Positions 9,644 through 17,371 of a stretch of 64,000 nucleotides of DNA are shown in pieces (within the stretch, counting starts at the first letter, position 1; each line of letters starts with the position of its first letter). The position numbers were made by a program, and so were the translations under genes. The notes beneath the pieces were generated by a model. The model made no database searches. It was not told the DNA's origin and saw nothing but the letters and a program-made list of their open reading frames with translations. The stretch is from an uncultured Acidovorax sp. GTDB lineage: Bacteria > Pseudomonadota > Gammaproteobacteria > Burkholderiales > Burkholderiaceae_C. The DNA lies in assembly GCA_913774625.1 (NCBI GenBank), contig CAJYHL010000053.1, positions 164,727-228,726 of the forward strand. Reading direction: 5' to 3'.

Positions 9644-9672
9644 CATAGATCAAACCCCACAGGAGCCGCCCC

Positions 9673-10755
9673 ATGTTCCCGATCAACACCTGGTACGTCG
9701 CTGCGCGCAGCGAGGAGATTCCCGAAGGCCGTCCGCTGGGCCGCCGCATCTGCAACCTGCCGATGGCGTTCTTCCGCACCAGCCAGGGCACGGTCGCGGC
9801 CGTGGAGGATTTCTGCCCCCATCGGGGGGCGCCGCTGTCGCTGGGCAAGGTCGAGGGCGACACCCTGGTCTGCGGCTACCACGGCCTGGCCATGGGCTGC
9901 GACGGCAAGCCGGTCTCCATGCCCTGCCAGCGCGTGCGCGGCTTCCCGTCGGTGCGCAGCTTCGCGGTGCACGAGGCGCACGGCTTCGTCTGGGTCTGGC
10001 CGGGCGACCAGGCACAGGCCGACCTGGGCAAGCTGCCCCACTTCGAATGGATGGGCAACCCGGCCTTCGGCTACGGCGGCGGGCTCTACCACATCGCCTG
10101 CGACTACCGCCTCATGATCGACAACCTGATGGACCTGACGCACGAAACCTACGTGCATTCCACCAGCATCGGCCAGAAGGAGATCGACGAAGTGCCCTGC
10201 CAGACCAAGGTCGAGGGCGACCACGTCGTCACCCAGCGGCACATGGAAGGCATCGAGGCGCCGCCCTTCTGGAAGATGGCGCTGCGCATGAACGGCCTGC
10301 CCGACGACCAGCCGGTGGACCGCTGGCAGATCTGCCACTTCACGCCGCCCAGCCACGTCATGATCGAAGTGGGCGTGGCGCTGCAGGGCCAGGGCGGCCA
10401 CGGCGCGCCCGACGAGAGCAAGGCCGCCAGCTGGGTGGTGGACTTCATCACGCCCGAGACGGACACCTCGATCCACTACTTCTGGGGCATGGCGCGGCGC
10501 TTCAAGCCGCAGGACGAGAGCCTGACGGCGCAGATCCGCGAAGGCCAGGGCCGCATCTTCGCGGAAGACCAGGAAATGCTGGAACGCCAGCAGGCCAACC
10601 TGCTGGCCTACCCCGAGCGCAAGCTGCTGATGCTCAACATCGACGGCGGCGGCGTGCAGTCGCGCAAGATCATCGACCGCTTGCTGGCGGCCGAGGCGGC
10701 AGCGGGCGCTGCCGCGGGTGCCGGCACGCCCGCCCCCGCAGGAGCCGCCGCATGA
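9673..10755 (+). CDS. vanA: Vanillate O-demethylase, oxygenase subunit
   Basis: Rieske non-heme iron oxygenase subunit (360 aa) that demethylates vanillate to protocatechuate and formaldehyde, using electrons from VanB. The [2Fe-2S] ligands are C48-x-H50 (FCPHRG) and C67-xx-H70 (CGYHG). The mononuclear iron site is in DNLMDLTHETYVHSTS near residues 150-165, with the Asp and two His of the facial triad. The N-terminus MFPINTWYVA matches VanA proteins closely. An Ala/Gly-rich tail ends the protein. Its stop overlaps the vanB start (ATGA). A related aromatic O-demethylase is possible, but the pairing with a VanB-type reductase supports the call. Confidence 0.88.
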   Translation: MFPINTWYVAARSEEIPEGRPLGRRICNLPMAFFRTSQGTVAAVEDFCPHRGAPLSLGKVEGDTLVCGYHGLAMGCDGKPVSMPCQRVRGFPSVRSFAVHEAHGFVWVWPGDQAQADLGKLPHFEWMGNPAFGYGGGLYHIACDYRLMIDNLMDLTHETYVHSTSIGQKEIDEVPCQTKVEGDHVVTQRHMEGIEAPPFWKMALRMNGLPDDQPVDRWQICHFTPPSHVMIEVGVALQGQGGHGAPDESKAASWVVDFITPETDTSIHYFWGMARRFKPQDESLTAQIREGQGRIFAEDQEMLERQQANLLAYPERKLLMLNIDGGGVQSRKIIDRLLAAEAAAGAAAGAGTPAPAGAAA

Positions 10756-11723
10756 GCGCCCCCGCGCTGCTGCAGCTGCGCGTGGCGGCCAAGCGGCCCG
10801 CGGCGCAGGGCATCGTGGAGCTGACGCTGGAGCCCCTGCCCGGCCAGAGCCTGCCGGCCTTCACCGCCGGATCGCATCTGGACCTGCACCTGCCCGGCGG
10901 CCTGGTGCGGCCCTATTCGCTGAGCAACGACCCGGCCGAAACGCACCGCTACGTGCTGGGCGTGCTGCGCGAGGAGGCCTCGCGCGGCGGCTCCGTCGCC
11001 GTTCACGAAGCGCTGCAGGTGGGGCAGATGCTGGCCGCCAGCGCGCCGCGCAACCACTTCGCGCTGCAGCCCACGCCCGCGCCCAAGCTGCTGCTGGCCG
11101 GCGGCATCGGCATCACGCCGGTGCTGAGCATGGCGCGCCAGCTGGCACGCGAAGGCCGGCCGTTCCAGCTGGTCTATGCCGGCCGCACCCGCGACCGCAT
11201 GGCCTTCATCGACGAACTGAGCGCCGGAGCGCTGGCCGCGCACACCCGCATGCATGCGGCGGACGCGGACGGCGTGCTGGACCTGGGCGCCGTGCTGGAC
11301 GCGCAGCCCGAAGGCGCCGAGCTCTACGTTTGCGGGCCCCTGGGCTTCATGGACGCGGTGTTCGAGGCCGCCGCCGCACGGCAGTGGGATGCGTCCCGGC
11401 TGCACCGCGAGCTGTTCGCCGCAGCCCCCGTGGCCGCGGCGGAGGGCGGGGAAGACAGCGCCTTCGAGATCGAGATCGCCGGCACCGGCCAGATCGTGCC
11501 GGTGCCCGTGGGCTGCACCGCCGCCAAGGCGCTGCAGGACGCCGGCCTGCCGCTCTACACCTCCTGCGAGCAGGGCGTGTGCGGCACCTGCCTCACGCGC
11601 GTGGTCAGCGGCACGCCCGACCACCGCGACCAGTACCTCACCCCCGAGGAGCAGGCCGCCAACGACCAGTTCCTGCCCTGCTGCTCACGCGCGCGCTGCG
11701 CACGCCTGGTGGTGGAGCTGTAG
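10752..11723 (+). CDS. vanB: Vanillate O-demethylase, ferredoxin reductase subunit
   Basis: Flavin and [2Fe-2S] reductase of 323 residues that passes electrons from NAD(P)H to VanA. Domain order is that of phthalate dioxygenase reductase: flavin domain with RPYSLSNDP (about residue 54), nucleotide domain with LLAGGIGITPVLSMARQL (about 115-132), and C-terminal plant-type ferredoxin with cysteines in CEQGVCGTC plus one near CCSRAR. The ATG at 10752 overlaps the vanA stop, so translation is coupled. A 106-bp gap separates its stop from the tetR-type gene. Confidence 0.9.
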   Translation: MSAPALLQLRVAAKRPAAQGIVELTLEPLPGQSLPAFTAGSHLDLHLPGGLVRPYSLSNDPAETHRYVLGVLREEASRGGSVAVHEALQVGQMLAASAPRNHFALQPTPAPKLLLAGGIGITPVLSMARQLAREGRPFQLVYAGRTRDRMAFIDELSAGALAAHTRMHAADADGVLDLGAVLDAQPEGAELYVCGPLGFMDAVFEAAAARQWDASRLHRELFAAAPVAAAEGGEDSAFEIEIAGTGQIVPVPVGCTAAKALQDAGLPLYTSCEQGVCGTCLTRVVSGTPDHRDQYLTPEEQAANDQFLPCCSRARCARLVVEL

Positions 11724-11787
11724 GCCCCAGGGACGCCCCCGGTAACGCAGGGCCGGCGCGGCCCCGCGATGCAAGCCACGCACGGAA

Positions 11788-11825
11788 GAGGTATATTTTG
11801 GAATCAGGTGATTCCTTAATACCTC
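11788..11825. promoter_or_regulatory. Nested palindrome upstream of tetR/MFS, likely TetR operator
   Basis: An inner repeat GGAATCA-GG-TGATTCC (11800-11815) sits inside an outer repeat GAGGTAT...ATACCTC (11788-11794 and 11819-11825). It ends 4 bp before the tetR ATG and overlaps a TATATT-like -10 element at 11792, so bound repressor would shut off its own gene and the MFS gene behind it. Confidence 0.6.
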
Positions 11826-11829
11826 TGCC

Positions 11830-12450
11830 ATGCCCTCATCCGCCGTCCCTTCGCCACGTCCGCGCAACCGGGGCCGGCCGCGCGAGTTCGACACCGACGA
11901 GGCGCTCGACCAGGCCGTGCGCGTCTTCAGCGAGCGCGGCTACGCAGGCACCTCCATCTCCGACCTGACCCAGGCCACCCGGCTGGCCCAGGGCAGCCTC
12001 TACAAGGCCTTCAAGGACAAGCGCACGCTGTTCCTCGCCGCCTTCGACCACTACCGCGCCCGGCGCATGGCGAAGCTGCAGCGCTCCATCGATGCCTGCG
12101 GCACCGGCCGGGAGCGGCTGCGCGCCATGCTGGCCTTCTACGCCGACGCCTCCCAGGGCACGATGGGCCGCACGGGCTGCCTGGTCGTGGGCAGCGCCGT
12201 GGAGCTGTCCCTCTTCGACAAGCCTGCGGCGCAGCACGTCGCCGCGGCCGTGGCCCGCAACGAAGCCCTGCTGGCCGAACTGATCCGCCAGGGCGAAGCC
12301 GACGGCTCCATCGCACCGCAGGCCGATGCCGGAACCGCCGCCCGCATGCTGCTCTGCCTGACTCTGGGCATGCGCGTGGTCGGCAAGACCGGCCGCACCC
12401 GCGCCCAGATGCTGGCCGTGGCCGATGCCGCGCTCAAGGTCCTGGACTGA
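11830..12450 (+). CDS. TetR-family transcriptional regulator
   Basis: A 206-residue repressor. The N-terminal helix-turn-helix is clear: ALDQAVRVFSERGYAGTSISDLTQATRLAQGSLYKAFKDK region at about residues 19-60. The C-terminal ligand/dimer domain has the GRTGCLVVGSAVEL motif of the TetR subgroup often found next to drug exporters. The MFS exporter gene starts 52 bp after its stop on the same strand, and the nested palindrome upstream fits autoregulation. The inducer is not predictable. Confidence 0.88.
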   Translation: MPSSAVPSPRPRNRGRPREFDTDEALDQAVRVFSERGYAGTSISDLTQATRLAQGSLYKAFKDKRTLFLAAFDHYRARRMAKLQRSIDACGTGRERLRAMLAFYADASQGTMGRTGCLVVGSAVELSLFDKPAAQHVAAAVARNEALLAELIRQGEADGSIAPQADAGTAARMLLCLTLGMRVVGKTGRTRAQMLAVADAALKVLD

Positions 12451-12502
12451 TTTTTTCTTCGCCCATTTGGGAAACATTCTCTTCCTTTTTCCGGAGTCTT
12501 CC

Positions 12503-13723
12503 ATGAACCCGCCCACCCCCTCCTCGCCCCAGGCCGCCCCCGCCTGGCTCCTGCTGCTGCTGGCCGCCTCCTGCGGCCTCGTCGCAGCCAATCTCTACTA
12601 CGCCCAGCCGCTGGCCGGGCCGATCAGTGCCTCGCTGGGCATGTCGTCCGCGGCGGCCGGCCTGATCGTCACGCTGACCCAGATCGGCTACGGCCTCGGC
12701 CTGCTCTTCATCGTGCCGCTGGGCGACCTGATCGAGAACCGCCGCCTCACGCTCACGCTGCTGGCCCTCGTCACCCTGTCGCTGCTGGCCGCCGGCCTCT
12801 CCACCCACCCACTGCCGTTCCTGCTGTCGGCCCTGGGCATCGGCATCGGAGCGGTCGCCGTGCAGGTGCTGGTGCCCTACGCCGCGCACCTGGCGCCGGA
12901 GGCGGTGCGCGGCCGCGTAGTGGGCAATGTGATGAGCGGGCTGATGCTGGGCATCATGCTGGCGCGCCCGGTCTCCAGCCTGATGGCCCAGCTGGCGTCC
13001 TGGCATACGGTCTTCTTCGTTTCCGCTGCGGCCATGGTCGTGCTGGCCGCCGTGCTGGGCTGGAAGATGCCCCCGCGCGAGCCCACGGGGCGGCTGCGCT
13101 ACGGCGCGCTGATGGCTTCCATGGGGCAGTTGGTGCGCGGCACGCCCGTGTTGCGCCGCCGCGCGCTCTACCAGGCCGCCCTGTTCGGCGCGTTCAGCGT
13201 GTTCTGGACCACCACGCCCCTGCTGCTGGCCGGGCCGGCCTTCGGCCTGTCGCAGGGCGGCATCGCCCTCTTCGCCCTCGCGGGCGTGGCCGGGGCCGTC
13301 GCAGCCCCGCTGGCCGGACGCTGGGCGGACAGGGGCTGGAGCCACCCCGCAACGGCCCTGTCCATGCTGGCGGTGGCCGCCGGCTTCCTGGTGACGCATA
13401 TCGCCGCGCCAGGATCGGCCTGGGCGCTGGGCCTGCTGGTGGCCGGGGCCATCGTGCTCGACTTCGGCGTATCGGCCAATCTGACCCTGGGCCAGCGCGC
13501 GATCTTCGCGCTGAGCGCCGAGTTCCGCTCCCGCCTCAACGGCCTCTACATGACCACCTTCTTCACCGGCGGCGCGCTGGGGTCGGCGCTGGGCGGCTGG
13601 GCCTATGCCCACGGCGGCTGGGCATGGGCCTCCGCCCTGGGCATCGCGCTGCCATCGGCGGCCCTGCTGTACTGGATGACGGAAAGCCGGCCCGCCCTCG
13701 CCCGGACGGCGGCGGGTATTTGA
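12503..13723 (+). CDS. MFS transporter, drug exporter type
   Basis: Inner-membrane proton-driven exporter of 406 residues with about 12 hydrophobic helices. The N-terminus has ANLYYAQPLAGPISASLG, characteristic of a YgaY/Bcr-related MFS subgroup. The motif-A-like loop after TM2 is IVPLGDLIENRRL. The ATG at 12503 has GGAG 8 bp upstream. Preceded by a TetR regulator, it probably exports a toxic small molecule. Its 3' end faces the minus-strand cysC across a 184-bp spacer that is clearly richer in A+T than its surroundings and marks the left edge of the lasso peptide region. Confidence 0.87.
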   Translation: MNPPTPSSPQAAPAWLLLLLAASCGLVAANLYYAQPLAGPISASLGMSSAAAGLIVTLTQIGYGLGLLFIVPLGDLIENRRLTLTLLALVTLSLLAAGLSTHPLPFLLSALGIGIGAVAVQVLVPYAAHLAPEAVRGRVVGNVMSGLMLGIMLARPVSSLMAQLASWHTVFFVSAAAMVVLAAVLGWKMPPREPTGRLRYGALMASMGQLVRGTPVLRRRALYQAALFGAFSVFWTTTPLLLAGPAFGLSQGGIALFALAGVAGAVAAPLAGRWADRGWSHPATALSMLAVAAGFLVTHIAAPGSAWALGLLVAGAIVLDFGVSANLTLGQRAIFALSAEFRSRLNGLYMTTFFTGGALGSALGGWAYAHGGWAWASALGIALPSAALLYWMTESRPALARTAAGI

Positions 13724-13907
13724 GTCGCCGCGCGAATATGCAGATTCATTTTGAAACGATTACTACCTCCCATGCCCACGCCTTGCCCATCCCGCGCCCG
13801 AGAAAATAGGCCGGCATCATTTCGCAGCGACGAATGCCTGCCTTGCAGAAAATGGAATGGCGAAATAAGAATGGGTACCAATATGATTCACTCCGGGTCG
13901 CCTTCAA

Positions 13908-14513
13908 TCAAGCACGACCCAAAATGAATGGCACTCCATTGCAAATGTGATCCACGCAGCTTGCGGGATCCATCCGGTCGGCCCGCAAATGCACCTCGGG
14001 AGTCAATGGGGGTTCATACGGACTGTCTATGCCGGTGAATTGAGGCAGTTCACCACGCCGCGCCTTGGCATAAAGGCCTTTGCCGTCCCGCTGCTCGCAC
14101 ACCGCCAACGGGGTATCGACGAACACCTCGATGAAGTCGCCCGGCCTGAAGAGATCGCGCGCTGCAGCGCGGTCCTGCCGGAAGGGCGAAATCAGGCTGA
14201 CCACCACGATCAGGCCGGCATCGACCATCAGCCGGGCGACCTCCGCCACGCGGCGGATGTTCTCGGCGCGGTCGGCGGCGCCGAACCCCAGGCCCCGGCT
14301 CAGGCCATGGCGGACGTTGTCGCCATCCAGCACATAGGTATGCCTGCCCGCCGCATAAAGGCGCTGCTCCAGCAGGTCGGCCAGGGTGGATTTACCGGCA
14401 CCCGACAAGCCGGTCAGCCAAATGCAGCAGGCCTGCTGCCCTTTCAGGCCCGCGCGCTCCGCCTGGCCTATTCGGACCGCCTGCCAACGAATATCGGCCG
14501 AGGTATTCACCAT
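13908..14513 (-). CDS. cysC: Adenylylsulfate (APS) kinase
   Basis: Makes PAPS, the sulfate donor, from APS and ATP. A 201-residue P-loop kinase with Walker A GLSGAGKSTLA (about residue 35), the DGDN...R APS-site block (LDGDNVRHGLSRGLGF) and SLISPFRQDR, followed by EVFVDTPLAVCEQRD and KGLYAKARRGELPQFTGIDSPYE, all classical CysC features. The ATG at 14513 has AAGGA 6 nt upstream; a TTG at 14555 and an ATG at 14528 lack such a site. It is divergent from, and 79 bp away from, an operon whose second gene is a sulfotransferase. A stand-alone CysC here most likely supplies PAPS to that enzyme rather than assimilation. The flanking DNA is A+T-rich. Confidence 0.93.
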   Translation of the reverse strand: MVNTSADIRWQAVRIGQAERAGLKGQQACCIWLTGLSGAGKSTLADLLEQRLYAAGRHTYVLDGDNVRHGLSRGLGFGAADRAENIRRVAEVARLMVDAGLIVVVSLISPFRQDRAAARDLFRPGDFIEVFVDTPLAVCEQRDGKGLYAKARRGELPQFTGIDSPYEPPLTPEVHLRADRMDPASCVDHICNGVPFILGRA

Positions 14514-14560
14514 TTTTTCCTTTTCCATTCGATATCGATATTTCTTTCGTGACAAGACCC

Positions 14561-14566
14561 TAGAAT
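14561..14566 (+). promoter_or_regulatory. Candidate -10 element of the lasso operon
   Basis: TAGAAT lies 27 bp before the kinase ATG in the A+T-rich divergent region between cysC and the lasso operon. No good -35 box is seen at 16-18 bp, so either the promoter is activator-dependent or this is not it. Confidence 0.3.
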
Positions 14567-14592
14567 CCGGCGCTTCCAGTTTATCCCGACCT

Positions 14593-15495
14593 ATGCGCTA
14601 CACGGCTTATCAACTTGCCATCGAGAGTGATCTGGCCCTGCCGGAATTGCTGCCGGTCCCTGCCGGCCAGCCCGCAGGCCCGGTCGATGTCCAGATCCGC
14701 CTGGCAGATGTCGCTCCGGGCGGCCTCCCCGGCGGCCAGCAGCTCGGCCCGTTCCTCTGGGCCACCCCGGACAGCCTGTGGCTGGAAGTGCCGCACATCG
14801 CGCGCTTCCACGTCCAGGCGGGCCACAGCATCCTGGTGGCACCGGCCCCCGGCGCAGACGAGGACAGCATCCGCGTCTTCCTGCTGGGCTCGGCCCTGGG
14901 GGCGCTGCTGTTCCAGCGCGGGCAGCTGGTGCTGCACGGCAACGCCATCCGCATCGGCGATCAGTGCATGGTCTGCGTGGGGAATTCGGGCGCCGGCAAA
15001 TCCACGCTGGCGGCAGGTTTCATGCAGCGGGGCTACTCGGTGCTGGCCGACGACGTGGTGCCGGTGGACCGGCAGGGCCGTGCCGTGCCCGGTTTTCCGC
15101 GCATCAAGCTGTGGCAGGACACGGCGGACCAGCTGCAGATCGACACCGGTGGGCTGCGCCGCATCCGCCCCCACCTGGAGAAATTCAATCTGCCGCTGGG
15201 CCCGCGGTTCACCGACCAGGCCCTGCCCATCCGCTGGGTCTATCTGCTGGACAGCGACCATGTCGAGCAGGTCGAGTTCGCACCCATCAAGGGCATGGAG
15301 CGTTTCATGCCGCTGTACGACCACACCTACCGGGTGCGTTTTCTGCAAGGCATGGCGCTCAAAGGCGAGCACCTGCAGCTCTGCGGCCAACTGGCCGGCC
15401 AGATCCGCCTGGCCCAAGTCACCCGCCCCACGGCCGGTTTCGAACTCGATCCGCTGATCGACCGCTTGCTGGCCGACATGGAGGCCCATCCTTGA
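14593..15495 (+). CDS. HprK-like lasso peptide kinase
   Basis: A 300-residue protein resembling the C-terminal kinase domain of HPr kinase, as in the lasso peptide kinases (ThcoK/PsmK type) that phosphorylate the C-terminal Ser of a precursor. The P-loop GNSGAGKSTLA is at about residues 130-140, preceded by LVLHGNAIRIGDQCMVCVGN. The acidic metal-binding region YSVLADDVVPV follows. RFTDQALPIRWVYLLD resembles the later HprK/P region. It lacks the long N-terminal sensory domain of metabolic HprK. It is the first gene of the operon. Its TGA overlaps the TTG of the next gene. The precursor encoded downstream ends in Ser, the expected acceptor. Confidence 0.85.
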   Translation: MRYTAYQLAIESDLALPELLPVPAGQPAGPVDVQIRLADVAPGGLPGGQQLGPFLWATPDSLWLEVPHIARFHVQAGHSILVAPAPGADEDSIRVFLLGSALGALLFQRGQLVLHGNAIRIGDQCMVCVGNSGAGKSTLAAGFMQRGYSVLADDVVPVDRQGRAVPGFPRIKLWQDTADQLQIDTGGLRRIRPHLEKFNLPLGPRFTDQALPIRWVYLLDSDHVEQVEFAPIKGMERFMPLYDHTYRVRFLQGMALKGEHLQLCGQLAGQIRLAQVTRPTAGFELDPLIDRLLADMEAHP

Positions 15496-16346
15496 GCGGG
15501 ATCTACTGGCTGGCGTCCTACCCCAAGTCCGGCAACACCTGGCTCCGCAGTTTCCTGTCCAACCTTCAGCAGGACGGCGACGCCCCTGCCGACATCAACG
15601 AGCTGGCCACCGGCACCATCGCCAGCGCACGCGACTGGCTCGACGAGGCACTGGGCTTCGACAGCGCCGACCTGAGCGCCGACGAGATAGATCGCCTGCG
15701 GCCTGCGGTGTACCGGTGGTCGCTGCGAGCCCCCGAAGTGGGCTACCACAAGATCCACGATGCCTACACCCTGATTGCGGCGGGCGAGCCCCTGGTGGGC
15801 CGGGATGCCACGCTGGGCGCGCTCTATATCGTGCGCAACCCGCTGGATGTCGCGCCATCGGCCGCCAACCACTGGCATGTGAGCCTGGACGAGGCCATCG
15901 CCCGCATGGGCCTGCACGACATGGCCCTTGCGAGCGACGGGAAGAAACTGAACAAGCAAGTCCGGCAAAAGCTGCTGAGCTGGTCGCAGCATGTGCTCAG
16001 CTGGGCCGATGCCCCGGGCCTGAACCGGCTGGTCATCCGCTACGAGGACATGCTCTCCGCCCCCATCGCCACCTTCACCCAGGCGGCGCGCTTCCTGCAG
16101 CTGCCCTGCGATGCGGCGCGCATCGGCAAGGCCGTGCGCTTCAGCGACTTCCAGGTCCTGTCGCGACAAGAGGCGGAAAAGGGCTTCCGGGAACGCCCGG
16201 CCAAGGCCGAGCGCTTTTTCCGTCAGGGCAGGAGCGGGGGCTGGCGCAGCCAGCTGACCGCGGCCCAGGCCGCCCGCATCGTGGCCGACCACGGCGAGGT
16301 GATGCGGCGCTTCGGCTATCTGGATGCGGCGGGCCAGCCGCTATGA
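15492..16346 (+). CDS. PAPS-dependent sulfotransferase
   Basis: A 284-residue soluble sulfotransferase. The 5'-phosphosulfate loop YPKSGNTWLRSFL is at the very N-terminus (about residues 9-21). HKIHDAYTLI carries the likely catalytic His. The 3'-phosphate site is IVRNPLDVAPSAANHW (about 115-130). The C-terminal FRQGRSGGWR matches the RKGxxGDWK-like region IV. The TTG at 15492 overlaps the kinase stop (TTGA), and no ATG occurs in-frame near it, so a TTG start is required to keep the YPKSG loop. The acceptor is not known. In this setting the lasso peptide or its decorated tail is the natural candidate, with PAPS from the adjacent cysC. Confidence 0.87.
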   Translation: MSGIYWLASYPKSGNTWLRSFLSNLQQDGDAPADINELATGTIASARDWLDEALGFDSADLSADEIDRLRPAVYRWSLRAPEVGYHKIHDAYTLIAAGEPLVGRDATLGALYIVRNPLDVAPSAANHWHVSLDEAIARMGLHDMALASDGKKLNKQVRQKLLSWSQHVLSWADAPGLNRLVIRYEDMLSAPIATFTQAARFLQLPCDAARIGKAVRFSDFQVLSRQEAEKGFRERPAKAERFFRQGRSGGWRSQLTAAQAARIVADHGEVMRRFGYLDAAGQPL

Positions 16347-16405
16347 GAACCCAAGCGGAGCGATGCAGCGGCCCTGACGGCCTCCGCACCCGCAGAATCG
16401 ATGCC

Positions 16406-17371
16406 ATGAACACCGCCGCACACGAGCTTCCCGATACGACCTGCGACTGTCCCGGCGCATTCGGCATCAGCGTGCCCTGGCCCGTTCCGGCCTTCGCCCA
16501 AGCCGACGAGCATGTGCCGGCCCCGGACCCCCATTTCCAGTTCGAGCCGGAGGTCACGCGCGCGCTCCTGCTGGGCTTCGGCGGCAACCGCCACACCTAT
16601 GTCCACGGCCCCCACGGCAGCGGCAAATCCACGCATATCGAACAGGTAGCGGCCCGGCTGAACTGGCCCTGCGTCCGGGTCAACCTGGACGGGCACCTGA
16701 CCCGGGCCGACCTCATCGGCCGCGACATGGTGGTGCTGCGCGGCGGCCAGCAGGTCACCGAGTTCGTGCCGGGCATCCTGGCCTGGGCTCTGGAGCGGCC
16801 GGTGGCCCTGGTCTTCGACGAATACGATGCCGGCCGTCCCGATGTGATGTTCGTCATCCAGCGCCTGCTGGAAGCCCACGGCAAGCTGACCCTGCTGGAC
16901 CAGAACCGCGTCATCACGCCCCATCCGGCCTTCCGCCTCTTCGCGACGGCCAACACGGTGGGACTGGGGGATGCCACGGGCCTCTATGCGGGCACCCAGG
17001 TGCTCAACCAGGCGCAGCTCGACCGCTGGCCGGTGGTCGCCGAACTCGGCTACCCGCAGCCCGAGCAGGAGCAGCGCATCCTGCAAGCGCGCGTCGCCGG
17101 GCTGGACGCGGCGACCGCCGCCGGCATGGTCCGCCTGGCCGGGCTCTGCCGCCAGGCCCATGCGCAGGGCGACCTCTCCACCCTGGTCTCGCTGCGCACC
17201 CTGATCGGCTGGGCAGAGAACCACCAGTACCTGGGCGACCTGGGGCTTTCCTTCCGGCTCTCCCTCCTGAACCGCTGCGACGAGGCCGAACGCGCCCTGG
17301 TCGCCGAACTCTTCCAGCGCTGCTTCGCCATCGATCTGGCGGCAACCGGGCATGCAGCCAACCCCTACTGA
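16406..17371 (+). CDS. cobS: CobS-like AAA+ ATPase (cobaltochelatase subunit family)
   Basis: A 321-residue MoxR-type AAA+ ATPase, closely similar by eye to CobS of aerobic cobalamin synthesis. The N-terminal ISVPWPVPAFAQADEHVP matches the CobS VPAF...HVP region. Walker A is GPHGSGKSTHIEQVAARLNW (about residue 69). Next come NLDGHLTRADLIGRD, Walker B with LVFDEYDAGRPDVMFVIQR, and sensor region FRLFATANTVGLGD. CobS forms hexameric rings with CobT and drives Co(II) insertion by CobN. No cobN or other cobalamin gene is in the window. It starts 59 bp after the sulfotransferase and its 3' end overlaps cobT by 20 bp. Its role in a lasso peptide operon is unknown. Confidence 0.88.
   Translation: MNTAAHELPDTTCDCPGAFGISVPWPVPAFAQADEHVPAPDPHFQFEPEVTRALLLGFGGNRHTYVHGPHGSGKSTHIEQVAARLNWPCVRVNLDGHLTRADLIGRDMVVLRGGQQVTEFVPGILAWALERPVALVFDEYDAGRPDVMFVIQRLLEAHGKLTLLDQNRVITPHPAFRLFATANTVGLGDATGLYAGTQVLNQAQLDRWPVVAELGYPQPEQEQRILQARVAGLDAATAAGMVRLAGLCRQAHAQGDLSTLVSLRTLIGWAENHQYLGDLGLSFRLSLLNRCDEAERALVAELFQRCFAIDLAATGHAANPY

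Noticed and set aside
13724..13907. Possible attachment site matching the tRNA-Arg 3' end at the left edge of the lasso region
   Set aside because: I looked for a copy of the tRNA T-arm/acceptor sequence here and found none; no integrase gene is present in the window.
14514..14555. Extended cysC start at TTG (14555) or ATG (14528)
   Set aside because: Neither has a ribosome site and the added residues (basic, Tyr-rich) have no counterpart in CysC; ATG 14513 has AAGGA at good distance.
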